Position numbers and translations under genes: made by a program. The notes beneath the pieces are model-generated. The model searched no databases. It saw only the letters and a list, made by a program, of their open reading frames with translations, and was not told the DNA's origin. From an uncultured Clostridia bacterium (GTDB lineage Bacteria > Bacillota > Clostridia > UBA1381 > UBA9506): a DNA stretch of 64,000 nt. Shown piece after piece: positions 8,341-17,350 of the stretch (position 1 is its first letter; every line of letters starts with the position of its first letter). Location: contig CAKSBF010000010.1 of NCBI GenBank assembly GCA_934438075.1, positions 25,705-89,704 on the forward strand. The letters run 5' to 3'.

Positions 8341-9312
8341 TTACCTCTTATAATTTTTTTCCCGAAGGCGGTCATGTTTTTCATAAGCCTGGATGATTTT
8401 CTGCACCAAAGGATGGCGAACAACATCCTTATGACTAAAATAACAAAACTCAATTCCTTCAATCCCGCCCAGAATCTTAATTGCTTCTTTTAAACCCGAA
8501 CGTTTTCCGTCAGGCAAATCAATCTGTGTAATATCACCGGTAATAATGGCTTTTGAACCAAATCCGATTCGCGTCAAAAACATTTTCATTTGCTCCGGTG
8601 TGGTATTCTGCGCTTCGTCCAATATAATATAAGAATTGTCGAGTGTCCGTCCGCGCATATAAGCAAGCGGCGCAACTTCAATCATTCCTTTTTCTACATA
8701 CGTATTATAATTTTCCACACCAACCATATCATACAACGCATCATGCAGCGGCCGAAGATAAGGATCCACCTTATTTTGCAGATCGCCGGGTAAAAAGCCA
8801 AGCTTTTCTCCCGCCTCTACAGCAGGACGCGTAATAATAATGCGCGAAACCTCTTTCGCACGAAACGATGCAACAGCCTTTGCAACCGCAAGGTAGGTTT
8901 TTCCGGTCCCGGCAGGCCCAATGCCGAAAACAACCGTGTTGTCCTTCATTGCCTTCACATATTGCTTCTGTCCGAGAGTTTTGCTTTTAATCGGCTTTCC
9001 TTTTGAAGTAATGCAAACACAATCAGCGCCCAGTGTTGCTAATTGTCCCTCTTGTCCTTCTCCCGCCATAGATACCGTATATAAAATATTCTGTTCCGTA
9101 AGCGTCTCTCCCCGTTCTATCGCCGCAAGCAAACTTCGTATTGTCCGTATAGCCGTCTGAACTTGTCCTTCTTCACCGGATACTTTCAGCACGCCGTCAC
9201 GAGCAAAAACAGAAACACCGAGTTCTTTCTCCAGCATTTTTAAGTTTTTATCAAAATCACCAAAAAGCTTTCCCAAATCAGCGTTTGACACATCTAAAAT
9301 TTGTTCTGCCAT
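8341..9312 (-). CDS. phoH: PhoH-like ATPase
   Basis: Cytosolic P-loop ATPase/helicase-like protein of the PhoH family (323 residues), associated with RNA metabolism and functionally linked to YbeY. The N-terminal ~100 residues carry a KH-like region. Walker A GPAGTGKTY lies near 137-145 and Walker B YIILDEAQN near 234. The ribosome site is AAGGAG, 13 bases before the ATG, which is rather distant. It is first gene of the phoH-ybeY-membrane protein operon, under a perfect consensus promoter. Confidence 0.95.
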   Translation of the reverse strand: MAEQILDVSNADLGKLFGDFDKNLKMLEKELGVSVFARDGVLKVSGEEGQVQTAIRTIRSLLAAIERGETLTEQNILYTVSMAGEGQEGQLATLGADCVCITSKGKPIKSKTLGQKQYVKAMKDNTVVFGIGPAGTGKTYLAVAKAVASFRAKEVSRIIITRPAVEAGEKLGFLPGDLQNKVDPYLRPLHDALYDMVGVENYNTYVEKGMIEVAPLAYMRGRTLDNSYIILDEAQNTTPEQMKMFLTRIGFGSKAIITGDITQIDLPDGKRSGLKEAIKILGGIEGIEFCYFSHKDVVRHPLVQKIIQAYEKHDRLREKNYKR

Positions 9313-9355
9313 ATAATAAACTGCTCCTTATTTTTGCTGAAATAATATATATTTT

Positions 9356-9384
9356 ATTATACTATTTCTCATTTCTTATGTCAA
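9356..9384 (-). promoter_or_regulatory. sigma-A promoter of phoH operon
   Basis: Minus-strand TTGACA (9384-9379), a 17-base spacer and TATAAT (9361-9356): a full match to the vegetative consensus. Transcription would start about 35-40 bases before the phoH start codon. Confidence 0.85.
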
Positions 9385-9434
9385 GAGAATCCGTTTAGCA
9401 GAAATAGGCAGATTTTATTTGTAATCATAAGTTA

Positions 9435-9683
9435 TTATTTACCGCCTACTCCCTCTGTCATTTCTACCAATATCACATCATCGCCTATTTTTCTGATTTT
9501 ATCCCACGTAATCACACAGTCACCCGATTTTCCAAAATTAAACAATTTTGCACGTCCCGGGACAATAATTGCCTCTATCTCACCCTTTTCCAAACTAACT
9601 TCCACATCCGAAACAAATCCCAAACGCGAAGCATCCGTGATATTAATTACTTCCCTTTGTCTCAGCTCACCTGCACGATACAT
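9435..9683 (-). CDS. YlmC/YmxH family sporulation-associated protein
   Basis: An 82-residue PRC-barrel-like protein of the YlmC/YmxH family, found across spore-forming Firmicutes and often near sigG. The pattern RQREVINI..GxRLG-type with FVSDVEV, IEAIIVPG and a C-terminal ILVE strand is typical. The molecular role is not established; it is taken here as a sign of a spore-forming ancestry. The ATG is preceded by AAAGGGG. It reads toward phoH but is separated from it by the phoH promoter region; no clear terminator was seen. Confidence 0.85.
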   Translation of the reverse strand: MYRAGELRQREVINITDASRLGFVSDVEVSLEKGEIEAIIVPGRAKLFNFGKSGDCVITWDKIRKIGDDVILVEMTEGVGGK

Positions 9684-9695
9684 TGAAAGCGCCCC

Positions 9696-9724
9696 TTTAC
9701 ATTTGTCTCATATTATGCTATAAT
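9696..9724 (+). promoter_or_regulatory. extended -10 promoter of araD
   Basis: TTTACA (9696-9701), a 17-base spacer and TGC-TATAAT (-10 at 9719-9724, with the TGn extension). It lies about 58 bases before the araD start and divergent to ylmC. Confidence 0.75.
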
Positions 9725-9781
9725 TATGCAAAACAGCAAATAATTATGACGTAAACCGCTTCTTTAGGAGGACAGCAAATT

Positions 9782-10456
9782 ATGTTAGACACCTTACGTA
9801 AACAAGTCGCAGATGCCTGCCATATGATACCCCAATACGGTCTCGCTTCCTTTACCTGGGGCAATGTCAGCGGCTATGACAGTGCAAATTCTTTGATTGT
9901 AATAAAACCATACGGCGCAACTTGCTTTGACGTTACCGAAGAGAACCTTTTGGTTGCAGACCTTTCCGGTAACATAATTGAAGGAAATGCCCAGCCATCA
10001 CCCGATCTTGCGGCACATATCGAACTGTACCGCGCACTCCCGGGCATTGGCGGTATCGTACACGCCCACTCACGCAGCGCAACTGTTTGGGCACAGGCCG
10101 GACGCGACATCCCCCCATACGGTGTAACTCATGCTGAATATTTTCGCGGTTACATTCCGTGCACACGCTCCCTTTCTCCCTCTGAAATCGAAAACGATTA
10201 TGAAAAAAACATTGGTCTTTCCATAGTGGAAACTTTTGAAAAGCGTGGATTTGACCCGAATGAGATCCCGGGAGCTCTGGTTTTTAATCACGGACCTTAT
10301 ACATGGGGTGCCGACTGTTTTGATGCTTTAAAAAATGCGGCAATTTTGGAAAATATTGCCGATTTGGCATATCAAACCGAACAAATTAATCCTGAAATTT
10401 TGCCAATTAATAAAGCAATTTTAGATCAGCAATTTTTAAAACATCACCCTATTTAA
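9782..10456 (+). CDS. araD: L-ribulose-5-phosphate 4-epimerase family (class II aldolase)
   Basis: Zinc-dependent class II aldolase-fold enzyme, 224 residues. It interconverts L-ribulose-5-phosphate and D-xylulose-5-phosphate, linking pentoses or ascorbate-derived sugars to the pentose phosphate pathway. Signatures are SFTWGNVSGYD near 21-31, SPDLAAHIELYRA with the metal Asp, the zinc HAHS pair near 97, HAEYFRG, and NHGPYTWG with the third zinc His near 170. Length and motifs fit AraD/UlaF/SgbE rather than fuculose aldolase. It is a lone gene with its own promoter and no arabinose or ascorbate genes adjacent, so the parent pathway is unclear. Ribosome site AGGAGG. Confidence 0.9.
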   Translation: MLDTLRKQVADACHMIPQYGLASFTWGNVSGYDSANSLIVIKPYGATCFDVTEENLLVADLSGNIIEGNAQPSPDLAAHIELYRALPGIGGIVHAHSRSATVWAQAGRDIPPYGVTHAEYFRGYIPCTRSLSPSEIENDYEKNIGLSIVETFEKRGFDPNEIPGALVFNHGPYTWGADCFDALKNAAILENIADLAYQTEQINPEILPINKAILDQQFLKHHPI

Positions 10457-10544
10457 AAAACAAACGCATAACAAACAATAAAATGGGTAAACTGATACTG
10501 TTCGAAATATCATATTTCAGATTTTTTAAAGGAGCTGTATCAGT

Positions 10545-10763
10545 ATGAGTACAATAGACAATGTTGCTCTGGTGCTTGTTATCATCGGCGCATTAAACTG
10601 GGGATGTATCGGACTTTTCGGCTTTGATTTTGTTGCAGCGCTTTTTGGCGGACAAATGTCTGTCGTCAGCCGCATCATCTATTCCCTGGTAGGAATCGCC
10701 GGCCTCTGGAGCATTACCCTGCTGTTTAAGGAAAAACTGCCTGCCGGCAGCGGTGCCGAATAA
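10545..10763 (+). CDS. DUF378 small membrane protein
   Basis: A 72-residue protein with two membrane spans (about 6-30 and 44-62) and the DUF378 pattern ALNWGCIGLFGFD. The family (YuzA-like) is widespread in Firmicutes and has no assigned function. It has its own ribosome site (AAAGGAGCTG) and is followed by a strong terminator, so it may be transcribed alone or with araD, 88 bases upstream. Confidence 0.88.
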   Translation: MSTIDNVALVLVIIGALNWGCIGLFGFDFVAALFGGQMSVVSRIIYSLVGIAGLWSITLLFKEKLPAGSGAE

Positions 10764-10775
10764 AAACTCAACATT

Positions 10776-10830
10776 AAAACAACCGCCGCGAAACGAAAAC
10801 GTTTCATGGCGGTTGTTTTCTTTGTTTTCA
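10776..10830 (+). terminator. intrinsic terminator after DUF378 gene
   Basis: Nested stem: AAAACAACCGCC (10776-10787) pairs with GGCGGTTGTTTT (10808-10819), and inside it GAAAC pairs with GTTTC around a GAAAAC loop, followed by CTTTGTTTTC. Very stable. Confidence 0.88.
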
Positions 10831-10850
10831 ATAAAATTTATAAAAACATC

Positions 10851-10879
10851 TGGTATTTTTTTGCTTCTTGTGATACAAT
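10851..10879 (+). promoter_or_regulatory. probable extended -10 promoter of asp23-fakA-recG
   Basis: TGA-TACAAT (-10 at 10874-10879) has the TGn extension; the -35 region (TGGTAT at 10851) is weak. It lies about 80 bases upstream of the Asp23-family gene. Confidence 0.45.
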
Positions 10880-10959
10880 AATATTATGTATGATAAAAGG
10901 ATAAAAATATCAGTCTTTATCCCCTGCTTTCACAGAACAATTTTAGGGAGGAAATCAAT

Positions 10960-11316
10960 ATGGCAATCAAAACAGAAAACGAATACGGTTCCATCGTCAT
11001 GTCCACCAATGTGATCGCTCGCATTGCAGGCAAGGTTGCTTCAGGTTGCTACGGCGTGGTTGGTATGGCGTATCGCAGCGCATCAGATAACTTTGCAAGT
11101 CTCGTTGGATGGGATACCATTACCAAGGGGATTAAAGTCACAACCGAAAATGATAAAATTAACATAGAACTGCACATTATCGTAGAATACGGCATTAATA
11201 TTAAGGTGGTATCGGACAGCATTATAAACAGCGTCCGCTACAGCGTAGAAAGTATGACCGGTTTCAAGGTCGGAAAGGTGACCGTAAACGTTGAGGGCAT
11301 ACGCGTTGACCAATAA
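10960..11316 (+). CDS. Asp23/Gls24 family envelope-stress protein (YloU-like)
   Basis: A 118-residue Asp23/Gls24 family protein. It begins with the typical GSIVMSTNVIARIAG strand-helix and ends with a beta-rich VGKVTVNVEGIRV. These proteins lie at the membrane or cytosol in Gram-positive bacteria and are linked to envelope stress. The gene directly precedes fakA, as in yloU-yloV of Bacillus, supporting the family call and co-transcription. Ribosome site GGGAGG. Confidence 0.93.
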   Translation: MAIKTENEYGSIVMSTNVIARIAGKVASGCYGVVGMAYRSASDNFASLVGWDTITKGIKVTTENDKINIELHIIVEYGINIKVVSDSIINSVRYSVESMTGFKVGKVTVNVEGIRVDQ

Positions 11317-11382
11317 TATTTGTCTCTGCATTCCGCGATAGGCTCGTCTATATTATACACAACAATTTTGGAGGTGTCCACC

Positions 11383-13017
11383 TTGGTTAATACAATCGAC
11401 GCCAAAACATTGCTGGAGGCGTTTGTTTCCGGAGCCAATAAGCTTTGTAATAACAAAAATATATTAAATGATTTAAATGTTTTCCCGGTACCGGACGGAG
11501 ATACCGGTTCTAACATGTCTATGACTGTCAGCGCCGCAGTGCGTGAGCTTATGTCACAGGAATTCAGCCAAGCCGGTGATGTAATGGCTGTTATCGCTTC
11601 TGCTTCTCTGCGTGGTGCGCGCGGAAATTCCGGCGTTATTTTGTCACAGTTTTTTCGAGGAATGGCAAAACGCATGAAGGATTGCAGCATCTTAGATGCG
11701 ACCGATTTGACAGAAGCATTGACAGAAGGTGTAAACGCTGCGTATCGTGCCGTTATGAAACCTGTGGAGGGAACCATTTTATCTGTAGCCCGTGACGGTG
11801 CAGCAGCAGGTCAGGAAAAACTGACGCATACTTCCAACATGCCAAAAATTTTAAAAGCAGTCGTCACCGCCGCTCAGCAGAGTCTTGACCGCACACCGGA
11901 AATACTTCCCCAGCTGAAGCAGGCAGGCGTTGTTGACTCCGGCGGTCAGGGTGTTTTATATTTGCTTGAAGGCGCGCTGGAATATATTAAAAGCGGTAAA
12001 ATCATTGAGCTTCAAGACCAAAACATCTTAGCTCCGTCCGTTTCTGCAAAGAAAAAGGCAGACGCAGATACAGATATTAAATATTCTTATTGTACGGAAT
12101 TTATAGTAAATAAAAACAACCCTGCTGCAAGCAGCAATTTATTCAGCAAAAACATACAGAAAAAAGGCGACTGCATGGTTGTCATTGACGATGGCGAAAT
12201 CATTAAAGTGCATATTCATACCAATAACCCGGGTTACGTCATTGAGCAGGCGCTAAAACTGGGTGCTTTGACGGACGTAAAAATAGATAATATGAAATTT
12301 CAACATGAAAACCGCATTGTTGGTGTACAAACACAAACTTCCGACAAGCCGGCAGAAGAAAAAGAATACGGTTTCGCTACAGTTGCAGCCGGCGAAGGGT
12401 TAGCACAGATTTTCCGCGACATGGGTTGCGATGCCGTGATTGAGGGCGGTCAAACCATGAATCCGAGCGCTGATGATATTTTGAGCGCCATTGAAAAAAT
12501 TCCGGCAAAAAATATTTTTATTCTGCCAAACAATAAAAACATTATTATGGCTGCAGAACAGGTAAAGGATCTGACCGAGAAAAAAATTTCGGTTATACCG
12601 ACACGTTCTATTCCGCAAGGTATTTCTGCAAAGCTTGCTTTTCTGCCGACAGCAACGGTTGAAGAGAATGAAAATGCAATGAAGGCCGCCATCTCCGGAA
12701 TTAAGACCGGAACCATCACCTACGCCGTCCGTGATTTTCCGTTTAACGGCGAAACCCTGCCAAAGGGTACTATTATCGGTTTAACCGACGGGGAGATTAC
12801 TCACACCGGCAGCGATCCGGCTCAAGTTCTGAAAGCTTTATTTGCCTCCGTCACTGATGAAGACAGCGAAATTTTAAGCATATATTATGGTGAAGATGTA
12901 AAGCCTGAAACCGCAGATGCATTAAAATCCGAGCTGGAAGATACCTACCCGGATTGTGACATCGTCATGCATAACGGCGGTCAGTCGCTTTACTATTACA
13001 TTATCTCCGTGGAGTAA
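11383..13017 (+). CDS. fakA: fatty acid kinase catalytic subunit (DAK2 domain, YloV/FakA)
   Basis: ATP-binding subunit that phosphorylates fatty acids presented by FakB, so exogenous acyl chains enter phospholipid synthesis. The 544 residues contain an N-terminal DAK2 domain (VFPVPDGDTGSNM near 25-37, the Mg-ATP Asp cluster; GARGNSGVILSQFFRG near 75-90), then the middle and C-terminal YloV domains. I place the start at TTG 11383, with a strong GGAGGTG ahead of it, rather than an upstream ATG lacking a ribosome site. No fakB is in the window. It is followed three bases later by recG, as in many Clostridia and Bacilli. Confidence 0.93.
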   Translation: MVNTIDAKTLLEAFVSGANKLCNNKNILNDLNVFPVPDGDTGSNMSMTVSAAVRELMSQEFSQAGDVMAVIASASLRGARGNSGVILSQFFRGMAKRMKDCSILDATDLTEALTEGVNAAYRAVMKPVEGTILSVARDGAAAGQEKLTHTSNMPKILKAVVTAAQQSLDRTPEILPQLKQAGVVDSGGQGVLYLLEGALEYIKSGKIIELQDQNILAPSVSAKKKADADTDIKYSYCTEFIVNKNNPAASSNLFSKNIQKKGDCMVVIDDGEIIKVHIHTNNPGYVIEQALKLGALTDVKIDNMKFQHENRIVGVQTQTSDKPAEEKEYGFATVAAGEGLAQIFRDMGCDAVIEGGQTMNPSADDILSAIEKIPAKNIFILPNNKNIIMAAEQVKDLTEKKISVIPTRSIPQGISAKLAFLPTATVEENENAMKAAISGIKTGTITYAVRDFPFNGETLPKGTIIGLTDGEITHTGSDPAQVLKALFASVTDEDSEILSIYYGEDVKPETADALKSELEDTYPDCDIVMHNGGQSLYYYIISVE

Positions 13018-13020
13018 CTT

Positions 13021-15075
13021 ATGAAACAGCAAGATTTTTTTTTAAACAACATTCGTTTTTTAAAGGGGGTAGGCGAAAAGCGTGCCTCCGCCTTTTATTC
13101 CTTAGGAGTACATACCGTGGGCGATCTATTGGCTTTGTATCCGCGCGCCTATGAGGATCGAACAAAAATAAAAAAAATTATCGAATGTAAGCAAGATGAA
13201 ACGGTGTGCATACGTGCTACCGTTTCATCTGTTTTGCGCAAAAATACAATTCGGCGCAACATGACCATATACACGGTAAAGCTTTCCGATGGCACAGCAA
13301 CACTGGAAGCCGTATGGTTTAATATGCGCTTTTTGGATTCACAAATTAAACCCGGGGCAGAGTTTATTTTTTGCGGAAAAATACGTTTGTCTCCTAAAAA
13401 GCAAATTCTCTCTCCCCTATTTGAACGACCGAATATCTGTAGGCAAACCGGAAGAATTGTGCCGATTTACCCTCTTACTGCCGGTTTGACACAAAAAATC
13501 ATATCCGCATGCATTGAAGAAATTTTTGCACAATTTCCCCAAAAACTTAGCGACCCGCTGCCGCCCACCATTCAAAAACTATACCGTTTATGCGACCTGA
13601 ACTTTGCCTATCAAAACATCCATGCTCCTAAGTCAGCAGAGGCGCTGGAGCTTGCCCGCAGACGGTTTATCTTTGACGAATTGTTTTTTATGCAAACGGC
13701 TCTTTTTCTGCTGAAAGGCCGGCGTACAGCATTACATGCCAAACCAATCCCAAAAACTGCTGAAATGAAACGTTTTTTGACCGCCCTGCCTTTTCCGCTG
13801 ACAAATGCACAACAACGGGTTCTTTCTGAAATTTTAACGGATATGGCACGCAACATACCCATGAACCGTTTGGTACAAGGCGATGTCGGCTGTGGGAAAA
13901 CCGTGGTTGCGGCATGTGCTATGTTTGCTGCGATACAAAGCGGCAATCAGGCAGCATTAATGGCACCCACTGAAATTTTAGCTCAGCAGCACGCCGAAAG
14001 CTTAACAGCTCTGTTCTCGCCGTTCGGCGTCAAAACAGTGCTCCTCACAGGCTCTATGAGCACCTCTGCGCGCCGCGATGTCTTAGATAAAATTATTTCC
14101 GGCGAAGCACAGGCAATTATCGGCACGCATGCACTCTTAAGCGACAACGTAGATTTTCATAACCTAAACCTTATTATTACCGACGAACAACATCGGTTTG
14201 GCGTTAATCAACGACGCATTCTTGGAAGCAAAGGCAACAATCCGCACACACTGATCATGACAGCCACGCCAATCCCCCGCACACTTGCGCTGGCAGTTTA
14301 CGGAGATTTGGAGGTATCGGCAATTGACGAACTGCCACCCGGCCGAAAAAAGATAGACACCTTTGCCGTCAATGAATCAATGCGTACCCGAATCTATGCT
14401 TTTATTCGCAAAGAAGCAGCCGCCGGACACCAAGTATATATTGTCTGCCCCTTGGTAGAAGATTCAGAACAAACGGATTTAAAATCTGTTACGGAATATG
14501 CCAGAATTCTGCAGGAGGATATCTTCCCTGAACTTTCCGTAGCTTTTTTGCATGGGAAAATGAAGCCAACGGAAAAAGATTCCGTGATGAGTTCCTTTGT
14601 TCTCGGAAATATTCAGGTATTGGTTGCAACAAGCGTGATCGAAGTCGGGGTAAATGTTCCAAATGCCACTGTTATGGTAGTGGAAAATGCCGAACGTTTT
14701 GGTTTGTCGCAGCTTCATCAGCTGCGCGGTCGTGTCGGACGCGGACAAGATAAGGCGTACTGCATTCTTTTCAACCAAAGCAAACAACAATACGCCAAGC
14801 AACGCATGGAGGTAATGTGCCGCACAAATAATGGTTTTGTCATAGCGGAAAAAGATTTGGAGCTGCGCGGACCCGGTGAGTTTTTCGGCACACGCCAGCA
14901 CGGTTTGCCGCCGCTGAAAATTGCCGATTTATACAGTGACCTAAACGTTTTATCACAAACAACCGATGCCGTACGCACATTGCTTGCCAATGACCCCAAT
15001 CTTTCACTGCCCGAACATAAGCCCATATTACAGAAAATATATGCTTTATTTCGGGGAAATATTACAATTGCTTAA
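13021..15075 (+). CDS. recG: ATP-dependent DNA helicase RecG
   Basis: Branch-migrating helicase that reverses stalled forks and processes Holliday junctions. The 684 residues match RecG in length. They comprise an N-terminal wedge/OB domain (about 60-170), helicase motif I GDVGCGKT (near 290), motif II DEQHRFGV (near 390) and motif VI QLRGRVGRG (near 570), ending in the RecG C-terminal domain. It starts three bases after fakA. Confidence 0.97.
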   Translation: MKQQDFFLNNIRFLKGVGEKRASAFYSLGVHTVGDLLALYPRAYEDRTKIKKIIECKQDETVCIRATVSSVLRKNTIRRNMTIYTVKLSDGTATLEAVWFNMRFLDSQIKPGAEFIFCGKIRLSPKKQILSPLFERPNICRQTGRIVPIYPLTAGLTQKIISACIEEIFAQFPQKLSDPLPPTIQKLYRLCDLNFAYQNIHAPKSAEALELARRRFIFDELFFMQTALFLLKGRRTALHAKPIPKTAEMKRFLTALPFPLTNAQQRVLSEILTDMARNIPMNRLVQGDVGCGKTVVAACAMFAAIQSGNQAALMAPTEILAQQHAESLTALFSPFGVKTVLLTGSMSTSARRDVLDKIISGEAQAIIGTHALLSDNVDFHNLNLIITDEQHRFGVNQRRILGSKGNNPHTLIMTATPIPRTLALAVYGDLEVSAIDELPPGRKKIDTFAVNESMRTRIYAFIRKEAAAGHQVYIVCPLVEDSEQTDLKSVTEYARILQEDIFPELSVAFLHGKMKPTEKDSVMSSFVLGNIQVLVATSVIEVGVNVPNATVMVVENAERFGLSQLHQLRGRVGRGQDKAYCILFNQSKQQYAKQRMEVMCRTNNGFVIAEKDLELRGPGEFFGTRQHGLPPLKIADLYSDLNVLSQTTDAVRTLLANDPNLSLPEHKPILQKIYALFRGNITIA

Positions 15076-15092
15076 CTTTTATGCGAATACTA

Positions 15093-15120
15093 TTGACATT
15101 TTTACAAAATAAGATAAAAT
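15093..15120 (+). promoter_or_regulatory. sigma-A promoter of rsmD-coaD operon
   Basis: TTGACA (15093-15098), a 16-base spacer and TAAAAT (15115-15120), within the 84-base gap after recG and about 40 bases before rsmD. Confidence 0.7.
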
Positions 15121-15159
15121 ATATAGTGTAAAATTGTAACAACAAAAGGATGAATTGGA

Positions 15160-15699
15160 TTGAGAATCATTGCCGGAACAGCACGCGGAAGAAAATTAAT
15201 CAGTCCGGAGGGCAGGGAAGTACGTCCCACGCTTGACCGCGTTCGTGAGTCTATCTTTAACATGCTTACCGGCAGCCTTGCGGAAGCCTCTGTTTTAGAC
15301 TTGTTTGCCGGAAGCGGTGCGCTTGGACTCGAAGCTCTTAGCCGCGGTGCGGCACATACAGTGTTTGTGGATAAAAGTAATGCTTCCGTCGGCATTGTAA
15401 ATCAAAATATAAAACTTACACACTTTGAGAAACAATCCAGTGTGGTTTTAAATGATTTTTTAACCTATTTGAAACAATGTAATGAAAAGTTTGACATTAT
15501 TTTTTTAGACCCGCCATATGCCGCCGGCTTTTTGGCGCCGGCACTGGATGCAATATACCACAGAAAGCTATTGGCGGAAAACGGATTTATTGTTTGCGAG
15601 CTTGATGCTTCTGATGAAGTGATTTGTCCGAGCCAATTTGAGCTATATCGAAACAGAAAATACGGAAAAGCAAGAATCTTATTGATGAAAGAGTTGTGA
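15160..15699 (+). CDS. rsmD: 16S rRNA (guanine(966)-N2)-methyltransferase
   Basis: SAM-dependent methyltransferase acting on the assembled small ribosomal subunit at G966. It has 179 residues with N-terminal RIIAGTARGRKL (2-13), VRPTLDRVRESIFNML, the SAM motif VLDLFAGSGALGLEALSRG and the catalytic DPPY (DPPYAAG) near 121. The start is TTG at 15160, preceded by AAAAGGATG. It is followed immediately by coaD, the conserved rsmD-coaD pair of Firmicutes. Confidence 0.96.
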   Translation: MRIIAGTARGRKLISPEGREVRPTLDRVRESIFNMLTGSLAEASVLDLFAGSGALGLEALSRGAAHTVFVDKSNASVGIVNQNIKLTHFEKQSSVVLNDFLTYLKQCNEKFDIIFLDPPYAAGFLAPALDAIYHRKLLAENGFIVCELDASDEVICPSQFELYRNRKYGKARILLMKEL

Positions 15700-15702
15700 G
15701 GT

Positions 15703-16188
15703 ATGACAACAGCAGTTTACCCCGGAAGTTTTGATCCGATTACCTGCGGACATTTAGATATTATCAAACGTGCTTCGCGCCAGTTTGACCATGTAATTAT
15801 CGCCGTACTCAACAACACGGCAAAAAAACCAATGTTTACAGCGCAACAGCGCGTTGCACTCATTGAAAAAAGTATTTGCGATCTGCCAAATTGCAGTGCC
15901 GAATATTTTGACGGTCTTCTGGTTGACTTTGCACGTCAGAAAAATGCAAAAGCAGTCATTAAGGGTTTGCGCGCCATATCTGATTTTGAATACGAATTTC
16001 AAATGGCGCTTTTAAATAAAAAAATGGAGCCGGATGTAGAGACATTATTTATGGTGACAAACGCAAATTATTCATACATCAGTTCCAGCATCGTAAAAGA
16101 AATTGCAACGCTCGGCGGCGATTTTCGCGACTTGGTTCCCGCGGAAATTTACGATGATGTGAAACTTAAGATTAAAGAGGGGCGGTAA
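15703..16188 (+). CDS. coaD: phosphopantetheine adenylyltransferase
   Basis: Penultimate step of coenzyme A synthesis: 4'-phosphopantetheine plus ATP gives dephospho-CoA. The 161 residues show the nucleotidyltransferase PGSFDPITCGHLDII with T/HxGH-like signature (7-21), the ISDFEYEFQMA segment and the C-terminal SSSIVKEIA motif. It starts four bases after the rsmD stop. Confidence 0.98.
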   Translation: MTTAVYPGSFDPITCGHLDIIKRASRQFDHVIIAVLNNTAKKPMFTAQQRVALIEKSICDLPNCSAEYFDGLLVDFARQKNAKAVIKGLRAISDFEYEFQMALLNKKMEPDVETLFMVTNANYSYISSSIVKEIATLGGDFRDLVPAEIYDDVKLKIKEGR

Positions 16189-16192
16189 TAGT

Positions 16193-16633
16193 ATGGAAAT
16201 ACTGGAATTAATCGAAGCTTTGGAGGATAAAATAGAGCAAAGCGCAACAATTCCCTTTTGGGGAAAAGGGATTGTTGATAAGGACGAACTTTTGGATATG
16301 CTCCAGGAAATTCGTGTAAAATTTCCTGACGAGATGAAGCAGGCAAAATGGGTAAAAGAAGAGCGTCAGAGAATTATATCGGACGCACAAAAGGAAGCCG
16401 CTTCTATTATTCAGGGGGCAGAAGATAAAATTGTCGCACTGATTAACGAGCACGAGATCACCAAGCAAGCATATGAACAGGCAAATCAAATTATTGAAAA
16501 GGCACAGAGCAATTCGCACGAAATACGTATTGGTGCCAATCAATACGCTGATGATATTCTTCGCCATGTAGAAGAAGAATTGCTTTCTGTTTCCGACACA
16601 ATTCGCGCAAACCGTAAGGAATTAAAAAATTAA
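16193..16633 (+). CDS. coiled-coil protein following coaD (ATP synthase B/H-like)
   Basis: A 146-residue, highly charged, mostly helical protein with no membrane segment. Heptad-like stretches cover about 50-140, including EAASIIQGAEDKIVALI and EQANQIIEKAQ. Short coiled-coil proteins of this kind, often labelled V-type ATPase subunit H-like or DivIVA-like, commonly follow coaD in Clostridia. I cannot assign a function. It starts five bases after coaD, with GGGGCGG as a possible ribosome site, and ends just before a large structured terminator. Confidence 0.75.
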   Translation: MEILELIEALEDKIEQSATIPFWGKGIVDKDELLDMLQEIRVKFPDEMKQAKWVKEERQRIISDAQKEAASIIQGAEDKIVALINEHEITKQAYEQANQIIEKAQSNSHEIRIGANQYADDILRHVEEELLSVSDTIRANRKELKN

Positions 16634-16646
16634 TTTTAAACATTAC

Positions 16647-16748
16647 AGCCGGAGCCGCTGCAAAACATAGGAAAAGCAGGCAAAAACACCATTGTCATCT
16701 TGTACTGCTGTATTATGCCCGTGTTTTACTGTTGCTCCGGCTTTTTTC
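16647..16748 (+). terminator. structured element with terminator-type closing stem before tspO
   Basis: Outer stem AGCCGGAGC (16647-16655) pairs with GCTCCGGCT (16734-16742) and runs into TTTTTTCG, a good rho-independent tail. The enclosed ~78 bases contain further complementarity: CTGC/GCAG (16658/16676) and AAAACAC/GTGTTTT (16683/16721). That makes it much longer than a normal terminator loop. It ends the rsmD-coaD transcript and could also act as an attenuator for tspO. Confidence 0.6.
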
Positions 16749-16819
16749 GCATAAACAGACTCAAAAAACATATAATGAATAGTATTAGCATACCATTTTT
16801 AAGAAAGCAGGTGCTATTT

Positions 16820-17314
16820 ATGCAAACCTTTCATGTTTTTCACGCAGGAAAATTTATCCGTTCCGCCGCTATTGTTCTCTTTCCCCTGCTTGTTGGCGCA
16901 CTCAGCGGTTTTCTCACTCGAAATAATATGGTTTTATATCAGGTTTTGATTAAGCCTCCCCTTGCTCCTCCGGGTTTCATTTTTCCCATTGTTTGGAGCA
17001 TCTTATATCTGCTCATGGGTATCGCTTCTTTGCTGATTATCCGCAAGGATATCCACAAACCAAATGTAAAAGACGCTATGAATTACTTTTGGATACAATT
17101 GGCGCTGAACTTTCTTTGGCCAATTATTTTTTTCAATCTGCATGCGCTGCTTTTTGCCTTTTTTGTATTACTCATTATGTGGCTTTTTGTCGGCATTTGC
17201 ACAGCAAAATTTTACCGCATCAATCACATCGCGGGTTGGCTTATGGTACCTCTTCTTCTTTGGACAACATTCGCCGGCTATCTGAATCTTGCAGTTTGGA
17301 TTTTAAACCGCTAA
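16820..17314 (+). CDS. tspO: TspO/MBR family membrane protein
   Basis: Tryptophan-rich sensory protein/peripheral benzodiazepine receptor homologue: a five-helix membrane protein that binds porphyrins and is linked to tetrapyrrole and stress responses. The 164 residues hold five hydrophobic segments and family motifs PPLAPPGFIFPIVWSILY, LNFLWPIIFF and LWTTFAGYLN. The start is ATG 16820, with AGCAGGTG upstream; an upstream in-frame ATG at 16775 is possible but lacks a ribosome site. It lies between the structured element and vanW with no functional partner nearby. Confidence 0.92.
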   Translation: MQTFHVFHAGKFIRSAAIVLFPLLVGALSGFLTRNNMVLYQVLIKPPLAPPGFIFPIVWSILYLLMGIASLLIIRKDIHKPNVKDAMNYFWIQLALNFLWPIIFFNLHALLFAFFVLLIMWLFVGICTAKFYRINHIAGWLMVPLLLWTTFAGYLNLAVWILNR

Positions 17315-17350
17315 AAACGGTAAAATTCCACAAAATACAACAAAAAATTA

